From assembly GCF_001889265.1 (NCBI RefSeq), contig NZ_CP018151.1, positions 1,984,001 through 2,048,000 of the forward strand: 64,000 nt of DNA. The letters are read 5' to 3'. The notes beneath the pieces were generated by a model. It did not search any database and was not told the DNA's origin. It worked only from the letters and a program-made list of their open reading frames with translations. A program made the translations under genes and the position numbers. This stretch comes from Microbacterium sp. 1.5R. Its GTDB lineage: Bacteria; Actinomycetota; Actinomycetes; Actinomycetales; Microbacteriaceae. This document shows, one piece after another, positions 1 through 7,983 of the stretch (positions are counted from its first letter, which is position 1; each line of letters opens with the position of its first letter).

Positions 1-288
1 GGCGGGCCACCGAGAGACGCCGCGGTGCCGGAAGTCGGGCTCGAGGACAGCGGCAGAGGTGCGCATGGCCTCCCAGCACGGTCCTTCACCGAGGTCGAAC
101 TGGAGCTCATCCAGGCGTGCCGCCACGTCGTCGGACGCGGAGATCGTCTCGCTCCCGAGCACGTCCCCCACCGTCGAGACCGCGGCACCGGTGACCGGGA
201 ACCGATCGACGAAGAAGACACTGAGGGCGTCCAGCTGACGACCGGAGCGCTCCAGATCACTCAGCGCATCGTCGAATGACTCACTCAT
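1..288 (-). CDS. GAF domain protein, 5' part only (runs off the window start)
   Basis: Ninety-six codons are visible, from an ATG at 288 to the window edge, so the C-terminus is missing. The protein begins MSESFDDALSDLERSGRQLD and contains LQFDLGEGPCWEA, a segment typical of the GAF domain of actinobacterial GAF-ANTAR regulators. Such proteins sense small ligands or redox state and, when an ANTAR domain follows, bind RNA to relieve transcription termination. The ANTAR part would lie outside the window, so this is inferred. A complete GAF-ANTAR gene sits at 10332-11060. An in-frame GTG at 300 is an alternative start. Confidence 0.8.
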   Translation of the reverse strand, partial: MSESFDDALSDLERSGRQLDALSVFFVDRFPVTGAAVSTVGDVLGSETISASDDVAARLDELQFDLGEGPCWEAMRTSAAVLEPDFRHRGVSRWPA

Positions 289-336
289 AGTGGTCTTCAC
301 GATACCGCCACCGGACTGGCCGCGCGATGGAGGCAC

Positions 337-420
337 CTACGAAGTCCGAGAGTTCAGGCTGAGCGCGAAGATCGCGAGGAAGACGAGGCTGAGTCCCCCG
401 TCTCTGACGAAGCGACGCAT
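337..420 (-). pseudogene. N-terminal stub of a DUF6766-type membrane protein (27 aa)
   Basis: This 27-residue reading frame starts MRRFVRDGGLSLVFLAIFAL and stops after LNSRTS. The beginning resembles the N-terminus of DUF6766 integral membrane proteins, which are usually around 200 residues; only the first helix is left. It has a good ribosome-binding site, and that site overlaps the stop of the upstream 27-residue frame (426-509), so translation would be coupled. I read it as a deletion remnant whose body is gone, since the GAF gene begins 49 bases downstream. A functional single-helix peptide cannot be excluded. Confidence 0.45.
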
Positions 421-425
421 CTGGT

Positions 426-509
426 TCACCTCCCCATCACAGGCAGGGCGATCATGGTCGCCAGCCCGACCACGATGATGAGCGTCCATGACCAGAACGC
501 GATTCGCAT
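426..509 (-). CDS. Putative 27-aa single-helix membrane peptide
   Basis: The frame reads MRIAFWSWTLIIVVGLATMI followed by ALPVMGR: one hydrophobic helix with a positively charged end. Its stop codon lies inside the purine-rich ribosome-binding site of the next frame (337-420), suggesting translational coupling. The frame is open further upstream, so a non-ATG start near a GAGAGGAGA motif at about 550 is possible. I do not recognise a family. Its size is close to chance expectation; the hydrophobic composition and the coupling are the only support. Confidence 0.35.
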   Translation of the reverse strand: MRIAFWSWTLIIVVGLATMIALPVMGR

Positions 510-562
510 CGATGCGCGACCGATGGTTCGATCCGACAGGACTGTCTCCTCTCTCTGCCACC

Positions 563-2941
563 TCAGGCGCTGAACGCCTCGAGCGCCGGTCGGGGCGCTC
601 GTCCTCGAGGCTGCCGGGGCTGCGGCCCCCGCGACTGCAGTGGTGGAATCCCTCTGGTGACGGGATGTCCGGCGTCGAGCGTCACCTGCTCGTCGTAGTG
701 GGTGATGGTGACCGGGTCGCCTGAGGCGAGCCGATAGGTGGCCTCCGCCTGGCGGACATCGACACGCAGGATGCAGCCGTGGATGCGCACCCCGAACTCG
801 AGCCCGTCGATCTCGGACGGAAGACGCGGGCAGAACCGCAGGCCGCTGTCGCTGTCGCGCATCCCGCCGAAGCCCGCGGTGATGGCCGTCCAGACCCCCG
901 CGAGAGCGGCGACATGAAGCCCCTGACCGGTGTTGCCATGAAGGTCGTCGAGATCGAGAGTCGCGACCTCGGCGAGGTAGTCGAGCGCGAGATCCAGGTG
1001 ACCGACCTCTGCGGCGACCACGGCCTGCGCCGCCGCCGACAGCGATGAGTCCCGCACGGTGATCGCCTCGTAATACTCGAACGCACGCTCCTTCTGCTCC
1101 GCGGTGAACGACTCATGCGAGAAGAACAGGGCGAGCACCAGATCGGCCTGCTTCACGACCTGCTTGCGGTAGAGGTCGAAGTACGGGAAGTGGTCGTGCA
1201 GCAGGTATTCGTCCGGCGCCGTCGACTCGAAGTTCCACCGTTCGAGGTCGGTGTAGCCGGCGGACTGCGGGTGCACGCCCCGTTCGTCATCGAAGGGCAC
1301 CGTCATCGCCGCGGCAGCGAGTTCCCACCTCGCGATCTCGTCGTCTACGACCTCGAGCTCCGACGCGACCTCCGGATGCCGTCGGGCAGCGGCCGCCGCC
1401 CCTCGAAGGTTCTTCTGAGCCGCCAGGTTCGTGAAGACGTTGTCGTTCGCGATGGCCGAGTACTCGTCCGGCCCCGTGACGCCGTCGATGTGGAAGCCGC
1501 CGTGCGGGTCCCACCGACCGAGCGAGGCCCAGAGGCGAGCGGTCTCGACCAGGATCTCGAGGCCGGCCTCCCGTTCGAAGTCGGCATCGCCCGTCGCCCG
1601 CACGTAGTGCAGAACCGCTCCTGCCACATCGGCGTTGATGTGGAACGCGGCCGTGCTGGCAGGCCAGTACCCCGACGACTCTCTGCCGTCGATGGTTCGC
1701 CACGGCAATGCGGCACCCTGCAGATGCAGTTGCGCCGCCCTGTCACGAGCGCGGTCGAGCACCGAATGTCGCCATCGCAGCGCCTGTTCGGCGGCGTGCG
1801 GGAGGGTCGAGGTGAGGACGGGGAGCACGAACGCCTCGAAGTCCCAGAAGGTGTGCCCCTCGTATCCGGAGCCGGTCAGCCCCTTGCCCGGAACGGATCG
1901 CAATTCCATGCGGGTGGAGGCCTGGAACACCTGGAAGAGCGCGAAGCGCACGGCCTGCTGCAGCCGTGCCGGTCCGTCGACCCGCACGTCGGCGCACTCC
2001 CAGAAGTCGTCGAGCCGTGCCCGTTGATCGGCGACCAGTGCGTCCCATCCGGCCCGCAGCGCGTCGCCGACCGCCGTCTCGGCCCGGTCCCGCAGGGCGG
2101 CGGTCGAGAGGTCGGACGAGAACTCATGACCGACGAGCTTGACGATCTCGAGCGTCTCTCCGGCAGCCAGGGATGCGCGCACCGTGGTACGCGCACGGTC
2201 GCCCGTCGCATCGACATCCGTCTCGACGCTCGGCTCGTTCCGGGGAGAACCGCTCACGCGATGGTCCATCGCGACAGCGGTCGTGAACCCGCTCTTCCTC
2301 GTGCGGTGCACGAGGGTGGCGGCACCCGCGTCGGCGGCCGAGGCCACCCCCTCGAGCGGCTCGCTCAGCAGCTCCTGCACCCGGGGGTCGTCGTGCGTGA
2401 TCGGCAGCGGCTCGTTCGCCAGCAGTTCGGAGATGACGGTGACGTCCGCCGGACCGCCGAGCGCCTGCACACGGTAGTGCACCGCTGCGACGGAGCGGTG
2501 CGCGAAGGAGACGATCCTCGTCGACCGGATCCGCACCCGCTGGCCGGTCGGACTGGTCCACTCGACCTCGCGTTCGAGAGTTCCCGCGCGGAAGTCGAGA
2601 CGACGGGTGTGCGACGTGAGCGATCCACGACGGACATCGAACGGCTCGTCCCCGACGATCAGCCGGATGAGCTGGCCGTTGGCCGCGTTGATCACGCTCT
2701 GCCCGCACTCGGGGTAGCCGTATCCCTCTTCGGCATACGGCATCGGGTGCTCTTCGAAGAGGCCGTTCAGATAGCTTCCCGCGACGCCGCGCGGGTCGCC
2801 TTCGTCGAGGTTCCCCCGCCAGCCCACATGACCGTTCGAGAGGCCGAAGACGGACTCCTCATGGGCGAGGTTCTCGACGTCGATGCCGTCGGCACCGATG
2901 CTCCACTCGTCGATATCGAATCGCGGCCGCGTCCTGCTCAT
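563..2941 (-). CDS. Glycoside hydrolase family 65 (maltose/trehalose/kojibiose phosphorylase type)
   Basis: The 792-residue protein has the full GH65 length and layout: an N-terminal beta-sandwich, a helical linker, an (alpha/alpha)6 catalytic barrel and a small C-terminal beta domain. The signature GVTGPDEYSAIANDNVFTN lies near residue 490, and the glutamate in GPDEY is the family's general acid. VKQADLVLALFF, following a Lys-Gln pair, matches the phosphate-binding region. GH65 enzymes phosphorolyse alpha-glucosidic disaccharides to beta-glucose 1-phosphate plus glucose. Exact substrate cannot be read from sequence, and the usual partner beta-phosphoglucomutase is not in the window. A GAAGAGGAG ribosome-binding site precedes the ATG. 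The enzyme is probably cytoplasmic, with no signal peptide. Confidence 0.9.
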   Translation of the reverse strand: MSRTRPRFDIDEWSIGADGIDVENLAHEESVFGLSNGHVGWRGNLDEGDPRGVAGSYLNGLFEEHPMPYAEEGYGYPECGQSVINAANGQLIRLIVGDEPFDVRRGSLTSHTRRLDFRAGTLEREVEWTSPTGQRVRIRSTRIVSFAHRSVAAVHYRVQALGGPADVTVISELLANEPLPITHDDPRVQELLSEPLEGVASAADAGAATLVHRTRKSGFTTAVAMDHRVSGSPRNEPSVETDVDATGDRARTTVRASLAAGETLEIVKLVGHEFSSDLSTAALRDRAETAVGDALRAGWDALVADQRARLDDFWECADVRVDGPARLQQAVRFALFQVFQASTRMELRSVPGKGLTGSGYEGHTFWDFEAFVLPVLTSTLPHAAEQALRWRHSVLDRARDRAAQLHLQGAALPWRTIDGRESSGYWPASTAAFHINADVAGAVLHYVRATGDADFEREAGLEILVETARLWASLGRWDPHGGFHIDGVTGPDEYSAIANDNVFTNLAAQKNLRGAAAAARRHPEVASELEVVDDEIARWELAAAAMTVPFDDERGVHPQSAGYTDLERWNFESTAPDEYLLHDHFPYFDLYRKQVVKQADLVLALFFSHESFTAEQKERAFEYYEAITVRDSSLSAAAQAVVAAEVGHLDLALDYLAEVATLDLDDLHGNTGQGLHVAALAGVWTAITAGFGGMRDSDSGLRFCPRLPSEIDGLEFGVRIHGCILRVDVRQAEATYRLASGDPVTITHYDEQVTLDAGHPVTRGIPPLQSRGPQPRQPRGRAPRPALEAFSA

Positions 2942-3000
2942 GGGCTCCTCTTCCGTCGACAGTGCTTCTGGAAGAGAAAGTAGTCAGGATCGAGGAACGT

Positions 3001-3026
3001 GGGGAGCGGGTTGATTCCCGCTCCCC
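3001..3026 (-). terminator. Hairpin after metPS
   Basis: A perfect 10-bp inverted repeat (GGGGAGCGGG / CCCGCTCCCC) with a 6-base loop lies 16 bases past the metS stop and before the GH65 start. It has no long T-run, as is common in actinobacterial terminators. It probably separates metPS from the GH65 gene. Confidence 0.65.
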
Positions 3027-3041
3027 GTGCGGGTAAGACGG

Positions 3042-3176
3042 TCAGAGCTCGACGGGCGGCGCCGGCTCCGAATCCGCGGCCTCGGGGTGACGAGCGAGGT
3101 TCACGACGGCGGCGATGAGGCCGCCCCAGATCGTGACCATCGCGATGATCATCATGACGACCGCTGTCGTGGTCAT
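3042..3176 (-). CDS. metS: MetS-like small subunit of an NSS-family methionine/alanine importer
   Basis: This is a 44-residue protein with one transmembrane helix (MTTTAVVMMIIAMVTIWGGL, then IAAVVNL) and a short acidic, proline-rich tail. Its ATG overlaps the stop of the 545-residue NSS transporter as ATGA, so the two are translationally coupled. In Corynebacterium glutamicum MetP works with a small single-helix protein, MetS, and size, topology and position all match. It is too short for most gene finders. The hairpin at 3001-3026 follows. Confidence 0.8.
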   Translation of the reverse strand: MTTTAVVMMIIAMVTIWGGLIAAVVNLARHPEAADSEPAPPVEL

Positions 3177-4810
3177 GCGCCCGCTCCCTTCTCCGTCGCG
3201 TGCGGTTCCGAGGTCGCGATCAGCGGGATCGACGAGGTCTCGGCATCCGGTTCGTAGTCTTCCTCGGTGAGGAACTCGTCGTACTCGGGATCATCCTTGG
3301 CGTGGGAGCGGCCGCTCCATGGCAGCGCCGAGAGCAGCAGTGCGATCACGACGAGCGCGATGACCATGCCCCATCCGAAGACGGCGAGGAACCATCCCGG
3401 ATAGCCGCCGTACGGCTCGGAGATCTTCGAGATCAGCTCGGTGACGAGCAGGTACCCGAGCACGAGGGGCGCGAGCGCGCCGACGAGCAGCATCCACACT
3501 CGCCCGACCCGGAAGCTCGACCGACGATCGAGGTGGTCGACGAGTGCCGGCAGCTTGTGCAGCAGCCATGCGACCACGATCACCGCGACCAGGGCGACGG
3601 CCATGATGCCGAAGGCATTGACGAAGGCATCAGCGGTATCAAGCACCGACAGCGCGGTGGTCGTCGAGAACAGTGCCATCGAGACGATCGCGAGCGGGAT
3701 GGACACCGTGAGCGTCGTGCGGATGCGCGCCCAGCCCAGCTTGTCCTGCAGCGCCGCGACGATCACCTCGAGGATCGAGATGAGCGAGGTCACCCCCGCG
3801 AAGACCAGCGCTCCGAAGAAGAGGACGCCGATGATCGAGCCGCCTGCCGCCTGAGAGACGATCGTGGGGAAGGCGATGAAGGCCAGGCCGATTCCCGACG
3901 ACGCGACACCGGCCACTTCGGTCCCCTGCGCCTGCGCCATGAAGCCGAGGGCCGCGAATACGCCGATTCCAGCGAGGATCTCGAAGCCGGAGTTCGCGAA
4001 CGCCACGACCAGACCGGAACCGGTGAGGTCGGTCTTGCGCTTCAGGTACGACGAGTAGGTCACCATGATGCCGAAGGCCACCGACAGCGAGAAGAAGATG
4101 TGGCCGTAGGCCGATGCCCAGACGGCCGGGTCGCCCAGCGCTTCCCAGTTGGGGGTGAAGAAGGCGTTCAGCCCGTCCATGGCGCCCGGCAGGAACAGCG
4201 ACTGCACCACGAGGATCGCGAACATCACCGTGAGCAGAGGCATCAGGATCATGTTCGCCCGGCCGATCCCGCGCTTCACACCCAGCGCCATGATGACGAT
4301 GACGATCAGCCAGACCGCCACGAGCGGGAGGCCGACCTGCGGCACGAAGTCCGTCGAGATGCCCACCTCGGCGACATCGGCCGAGCGGAGGAAGTCGATG
4401 AAGAAGAAGTCGTTCTCGTTGCCCGGCCCCCAGGTCAGCTGCGCCGAGAACCAGGTGTACATCGCAGCCCACGCGATGATCACCGCGTAGTAGACCGCGA
4501 TCACCACGCAGATGAGCACCTGCCACCAGCCGAGCGGCTCGGCCCTGCGGTGCATCCGTCGGAAGGCCAACGGCGCGGAGCCGCGGAACCGGTGGCCGAT
4601 CGCGTAGTCGAAGAAGAGGAGCGGGATTCCGGCAGTGAGAAGCGCACACAGGTACGGGATGAGGAACGCCCCGCCTCCGCCTTCGTACGCCACGTAGGGG
4701 AATCTCCAGATGTTCCCCAGCCCGACGGCAGAGCCGATCGCAGAGAGGATGAAGACGTTGCGCGAGCCGAAGGCCTCGCGTTTCGGGGTCTGCGTCGTTG
4801 CGGTGGCCAT
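3173..4810 (-). CDS. metP: Sodium-dependent NSS-family transporter (MetP type)
   Basis: This 545-residue polytopic membrane protein belongs to the neurotransmitter:sodium symporter family. The N-terminal segment SAIGSAVGLGNIWRFPYVAY is the NSS TM1 signature that carries the Na+ and substrate sites. About twelve hydrophobic segments follow, with a charged cytoplasmic tail. The overlapping metS gene suggests methionine/alanine uptake, as for MetPS of Corynebacterium. I chose the ATG at 4810 because a TAACCT -10 hexamer lies 7 bases upstream, consistent with leaderless transcription. An ATG at 4816 would add two residues. Confidence 0.88.
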   Translation of the reverse strand: MATATTQTPKREAFGSRNVFILSAIGSAVGLGNIWRFPYVAYEGGGGAFLIPYLCALLTAGIPLLFFDYAIGHRFRGSAPLAFRRMHRRAEPLGWWQVLICVVIAVYYAVIIAWAAMYTWFSAQLTWGPGNENDFFFIDFLRSADVAEVGISTDFVPQVGLPLVAVWLIVIVIMALGVKRGIGRANMILMPLLTVMFAILVVQSLFLPGAMDGLNAFFTPNWEALGDPAVWASAYGHIFFSLSVAFGIMVTYSSYLKRKTDLTGSGLVVAFANSGFEILAGIGVFAALGFMAQAQGTEVAGVASSGIGLAFIAFPTIVSQAAGGSIIGVLFFGALVFAGVTSLISILEVIVAALQDKLGWARIRTTLTVSIPLAIVSMALFSTTTALSVLDTADAFVNAFGIMAVALVAVIVVAWLLHKLPALVDHLDRRSSFRVGRVWMLLVGALAPLVLGYLLVTELISKISEPYGGYPGWFLAVFGWGMVIALVVIALLLSALPWSGRSHAKDDPEYDEFLTEEDYEPDAETSSIPLIATSEPHATEKGAGA

Positions 4811-4949
4811 GCGCATGAGGTTACCGGAGTCAGCGTGACGAGACGTGGCGATTCTCGTGCCGATCTCTCCGCTCTCGGATCGTCATCAGGATGCGGCGAT
4901 GCCCGTAAGCACGCCCCGTTTTCACACCGAAGATCGCGGCAGCTGGCGG

Positions 4950-5288
4950 CTACAGGTCGGCGGGCACTCCGAGCTTCTCCCCCGATGACAGCTCATCCGG
5001 CTCTGCGACCAGGTACAGCCCGGTCGGGGCATTCGCGGTGAATGCGAGCGCATCGACCCACCGCCGGTTGATCGATGGCTGCCTGCTGCCGAGGAACCGA
5101 TAGACCAGCGCACTCCCCGGGTGCAGCCAGACGGTGGTGCGGCCTCCCCCGATGCTCTGATCCTCGCGCCAGCTGAAGTTGAAGGGCTCGGCTCGTCGGA
5201 GCTTCGCGGTGATCACGAGCTGCAGGTGACTGAGCGCGCGATCCTCGATCTCGATCCTGATCGAGCCCTCATAGATGAATCTGCCCAT
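4950..5288 (-). CDS. DUF7882-like small protein, paralogue A
   Basis: This 112-residue cytosolic protein is one of four related copies in 6.5 kb. Shared features are an N-terminal MG[RK]x.Y, a D-R-A-L-x-H-L segment, KLRRxE.F.xSW, a GR[ST]xxW[ML]HP block and a final NRRW(V/I)-(D/E) stretch. Such proteins are common in Microbacteriaceae and, as I recall, are sometimes misnamed ATP-dependent DNA ligase; I see no ligase KxDG motif. Function is unknown. The second of two adjacent ATGs is used because it lies 6 bases after GGAGG. It is closest to paralogue C: both have the EDxSIGGGR-type loop and TANAPxGLYLV. Confidence 0.8.
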   Translation of the reverse strand: MGRFIYEGSIRIEIEDRALSHLQLVITAKLRRAEPFNFSWREDQSIGGGRTTVWLHPGSALVYRFLGSRQPSINRRWVDALAFTANAPTGLYLVAEPDELSSGEKLGVPADL

Positions 5289-5392
5289 CATGCACCTCCC
5301 TGCGGCGCGTGCATGGTGAGTCGCGACGGCGACGATGTATCGGATTCGTGCGGCCACGTGAGCGTCAGTGGCGCGCCGGTGAGGTCGGACAT
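5288..5392 (-). CDS. Possible 34-aa leader frame ahead of paralogue A
   Basis: An ATG at 5392 opens a 34-residue frame beginning MSDLTGAPLTLTWPHESDTS. Its TGA overlaps the first of two ATGs ahead of paralogue A, so ribosomes ending here could restart on that gene. No ribosome-binding site or clear promoter is visible before it, and the composition is not distinctive. It is reported only because of the stop/start overlap. Confidence 0.2.
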   Translation of the reverse strand: MSDLTGAPLTLTWPHESDTSSPSRLTMHAPQGGA

Positions 5393-5474
5393 GGTGCCAG
5401 GTTAGGAAGACAGCGGGCGCTATCGCAGGGTATTGACAAGTTCGTCCTCACCCTGCGCGGTGCCCGCGGGTCAG

Positions 5475-5702
5475 TCAGGCGCCATCGAGCGTCTTCAGCA
5501 CCTCGGCGACTCCGTGATAGTCGCGGGCGGGCAGCTCGTGGATGGCGTCGATGGTCGCGACCTCGAGATGATCGACGACGGCGATCCTCAGCAGATCGTC
5601 CTTGGTCGCGGGGTAGTCGATGCTCCGGAGGGTCCGTGCGAGTCTCATGTCGGAGGAGGGGTGGGCGGCAAGCGCATGGGGCAATGGGTTCATGCGGTTC
5701 AT
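5475..5702 (-). CDS. DUF2795 domain protein
   Basis: This is a 75-residue protein. Residues 26-72 (LRSIDYPATKDDLLRIAV through LPARDYHGVAEVLKTL) follow the DUF2795 pattern: a hydrophobic first strand, YPA.KDDL, then LP.R.Y followed by a helix to the C-terminus. The family is small, helical, of unknown function and common near stress genes in actinobacteria. Starts at 5702 and 5693 are both possible; neither has a strong ribosome-binding site. It lies between paralogues A and B of the DUF7882-like family. Confidence 0.7.
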   Translation of the reverse strand: MNRMNPLPHALAAHPSSDMRLARTLRSIDYPATKDDLLRIAVVDHLEVATIDAIHELPARDYHGVAEVLKTLDGA

Positions 5703-5776
5703 TCTTCGGACCGCGCGGCCCGAACTTCGCCTCTCTTGACAGCCGACGGGATCCCGATGTAAGTGGTGTGAGCGGC

Positions 5777-6070
5777 CTACATATCCTCGATCAGCAGTTC
5801 TCCGTGAGCGTTGAGGCTGTTCATCATCCGCGACACGCGCTCGGCATCCACGTGAATCGGCTCGACGCTGTCGAACGCCAGGACGAGCGGAATGCTCGGA
5901 TGAATCCATGCGGTCAGTCGGCCGTCGCGGGAATCGTCTCCCGGGATCCAGGACATCATGAAGCTCTCCTGCCGCCTGAGCTTCGTGCCGACGACGATCT
6001 TCATGTGCGCGAGCGTCACATCGTCGATGACGATCGGGTCGAGTGTGCTGTCATACCTGAGGCGTCCCAT
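5777..6070 (-). CDS. DUF7882-like small protein, paralogue B
   Basis: This 97-residue member of the local family opens MGRLRYDSTLDPIVIDDVTL, then AHMKIVVGTKLRRQESF, and has GRLTAWIHPSIPLVLAF in the middle. Its C-terminus differs most from the other copies: the NRRW block is replaced by VDAERVSRMM. A TAGCAT hexamer ends 6 bases before the ATG with no ribosome-binding site, so the transcript is probably leaderless and the start is well defined. Function is unknown. Confidence 0.78.
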   Translation of the reverse strand: MGRLRYDSTLDPIVIDDVTLAHMKIVVGTKLRRQESFMMSWIPGDDSRDGRLTAWIHPSIPLVLAFDSVEPIHVDAERVSRMMNSLNAHGELLIEDM

Positions 6071-6140
6071 CCGGCGATGCTAGGTGAGCGCCCGCCCGGG
6101 TGAAGGGGCGTTGACAACCGGAGGATCGTCGGGTGCTGTC

Positions 6141-6515
6141 TCAGGCCCGCGGAAGCGCACAGGCGGCCGTGCCGCCGGGAAGACGGTGTCGGAAGCGCGC
6201 GATCAGCGAATAGCCCAGCGCAGCGACCCAGGAGAACGGGGGCGTGACGAGGAGCACGCCGGCGAAGCGCAGCTGCCGGGATCGCTGCATGCGGAGCAAT
6301 CCTGCGAAGGCAGCATGTCCGCGCATCCGACGCGCGCCGACCAGCAGCCACGCGTAGCGGGTGACATCCGCGGAGCTCAGTCCGATTTCATCGAGGTCGA
6401 GCCATTGCCACGGCTGAGCCTCGGGAAACCTGCCGAGCCAGCGTTCGAGTCGCTGCACCCACGTGGTGCAGAACGCGCAATCGCCGTCATAGACGAGAAG
6501 TGGCCGGGCGTGCAT
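6141..6515 (-). CDS. Thiol-disulfide oxidoreductase, DCC family (DUF393)
   Basis: The 124-residue protein opens MHARPLLVYDGDCAFCTTWV, which carries the family's DGDCxFC redox motif, a variant of the thioredoxin CxxC. It also has the WLDLD and RY.W.LVGARRMRGHAAF segments of DUF393. The C-terminal half is hydrophobic and may associate with the membrane. The ATG at 6515 is preferred over one 14 codons upstream because a TAGGGT -10 hexamer lies 7 bases before it. Family members are thought to act in thiol exchange; the substrate is unknown. Confidence 0.85.
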   Translation of the reverse strand: MHARPLLVYDGDCAFCTTWVQRLERWLGRFPEAQPWQWLDLDEIGLSSADVTRYAWLLVGARRMRGHAAFAGLLRMQRSRQLRFAGVLLVTPPFSWVAALGYSLIARFRHRLPGGTAACALPRA

Positions 6516-6617
6516 GGAATCGACCCTACGCCTCACCGGAGAGCAGTCGCCCACCACATCATCCTTTCGATGACAAGCCCCTGTTCGCCCACGTCACCGG
6601 TGGCGGAGCCTGTCTGC

Positions 6618-6824
6618 ATGAGCCACCCAGACGACATCAAGCAACCGCTCGACCATCTGCCTCCTCTCGACGAGCGAGACAAGGCCGTCGAGATCGACGA
6701 GCCGCACTATCCGACGTCCGAAGCGGGGCCGACCGGACCCGCGCACGTGTCTCCCGATACCGCCGCGGAGCCCGACAAGCCGAACCGGCACGGCGTGGAC
6801 AAGCTTCCGCCGACCGCACGCTGA
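6618..6824 (+). CDS. Short acidic hydrophilic protein of unknown function
   Basis: This 68-residue frame begins MSHPDDIKQPLDHLPPLDER. It is rich in Asp, Glu, Pro, Lys and His, with no membrane segment or recognisable domain, and looks intrinsically disordered. A GGCGGAG sequence 9 bases before the ATG could be its ribosome-binding site. It ends 4 bases from the convergent BrkB-family gene. The amino-acid pattern looks coding, but I cannot name a family. Confidence 0.5.
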   Translation: MSHPDDIKQPLDHLPPLDERDKAVEIDEPHYPTSEAGPTGPAHVSPDTAAEPDKPNRHGVDKLPPTAR

Positions 6825-6828
6825 TCGG

Positions 6829-7914
6829 TCATCGACGGTCGGACCCGTCGGATTCGCGGTGCCCCGATTCTGCATCGGCATGCTCGCGGATGCGGCGGGC
6901 CTCGTCGATGTCCTGCCGCTCCTTCTCTGCGGCCTTGTCGCTCTTGCGTGTGTCCCTCGGAGGAAGGCGGATCTCCCGCTCTGCGGCGATGCCCGCCTGC
7001 AGTTGGCGACCTCGCTCGAGTTCGGCGTCGAACTCCGCTCCGACGAGAAGCGCCAGGTTGGCGATCCACAGCCACAGCAGGAACACCACGATGCCCGCGA
7101 GGGAGCCGTAAGTGCGGTCGTAGTTCGAGAAGTTCGCCACATAGAAGGCGAAGCCCGCCGTGGCGACAGCCAGCACGATGATCGCGAGAAGCGCCCCGAG
7201 GCTGATCCACCGGAAGCGCGGCTGCTTCGCGTTGGGAGTGGCGTAGTAGAGGATCGCGACGGCGAGGACGACGATGAACCCCAACAGAGGCCACTTCGCG
7301 ATCGACCAGATGGCCTGAGGCACGGTGCCGAGTCCGAGTGAGTCGCCGATGGCTCGTGTGACCGGCCCCGACACCACCAGGATGATCGCCGCGATGACGA
7401 ACAGCACGACGGTGATCACCGTCACGAGCAGCTGTGCAGGCTTGAGCTTCCAGAACGGTCGCCCCTCGTCGATCTCGTAGATGCGGTTCATCGCTCGACT
7501 GAAGGCACCGACGTACCCGGACGCCGACCAGACGGCGAGCAGGATGCCGCTGATCAGCGCGAACCCGGCGGCCGGCGAGTCCGCGACCTGTTCGATCGGG
7601 CCCCGAAGAGCGTCCGCAGTGTCGCCCGGGGCGACCTGCTCGACGATGCCGATCACCGCTTCCCCGGCGGCCTGTCCCTGACCGACGACGCCGAGGAGGG
7701 AGAAGATCGCTATCAGACCGGGAAAGATCGACAGCACCGCGTAGTACGTCAGCGCGGCAGCTATATCGGTGCACTGATCGGACGAGAACTCACGGAAGGC
7801 CTTCTTCGCCACGTACTTCCATGATCGTCCGTGGAGATCGTCCGGGGAGTCCGGCTTGCTCGAGGCCTCGGGATCGACATTCCCGTCTCGGGCCTCCGTG
7901 TGCGGCTGCGACAT
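6829..7914 (-). CDS. YihY/BrkB family inner-membrane protein
   Basis: This 361-residue membrane protein has a charged N-terminal region, a short amphipathic segment around WKYVAKKAFREFSSDQCTD, and then about six hydrophobic helices beginning IAAALTYYAVLSIFPGLIAI. The AALTYYxxLSxFPxL signature identifies the YihY (BrkB, formerly RNase BN) family. The C-terminal tail is long and charged (RRIREHADAESG). Function is unsettled; members have been linked to envelope or osmotic stress. The ATG at 7914 is chosen because AGAGGA sits 6-7 bases before it; ATGs at 7920 and 7929 are alternatives. Confidence 0.88.
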   Translation of the reverse strand: MSQPHTEARDGNVDPEASSKPDSPDDLHGRSWKYVAKKAFREFSSDQCTDIAAALTYYAVLSIFPGLIAIFSLLGVVGQGQAAGEAVIGIVEQVAPGDTADALRGPIEQVADSPAAGFALISGILLAVWSASGYVGAFSRAMNRIYEIDEGRPFWKLKPAQLLVTVITVVLFVIAAIILVVSGPVTRAIGDSLGLGTVPQAIWSIAKWPLLGFIVVLAVAILYYATPNAKQPRFRWISLGALLAIIVLAVATAGFAFYVANFSNYDRTYGSLAGIVVFLLWLWIANLALLVGAEFDAELERGRQLQAGIAAEREIRLPPRDTRKSDKAAEKERQDIDEARRIREHADAESGHRESDGSDRR

Positions 7915-7932
7915 CTTCATTCCTCTCATGAC

Positions 7933-7971
7933 GGACGGACCCGTCGCCTACTCGCGTGCGACGGGCCGTCC
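7933..7971 (-). terminator. Hairpin between the DUF3618 gene and the BrkB gene
   Basis: Arms GGACGGACCCGTCGC and GCGACGGGCCGTCC pair with a single bulged A around a 10-base loop. The hairpin lies 13 bases past the end of the DUF3618 gene, just before the BrkB gene, so it probably ends the three-gene envelope cassette. Confidence 0.6.
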
Positions 7972-7983
7972 GGTCGATGGCGG

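Noticed and set aside
1115..2983. A 622-codon open frame opposite the GH65 gene
   Set aside because: It mirrors the GH65 coding strand, has the Arg/Gly/Val-heavy composition of antisense high-GC frames and no recognisable domain.
3200..5041. A 613-codon frame opposite metP
   Set aside because: Antisense to a clear NSS transporter; Arg/Asp/Glu-rich low-complexity composition expected of a reverse-strand shadow.
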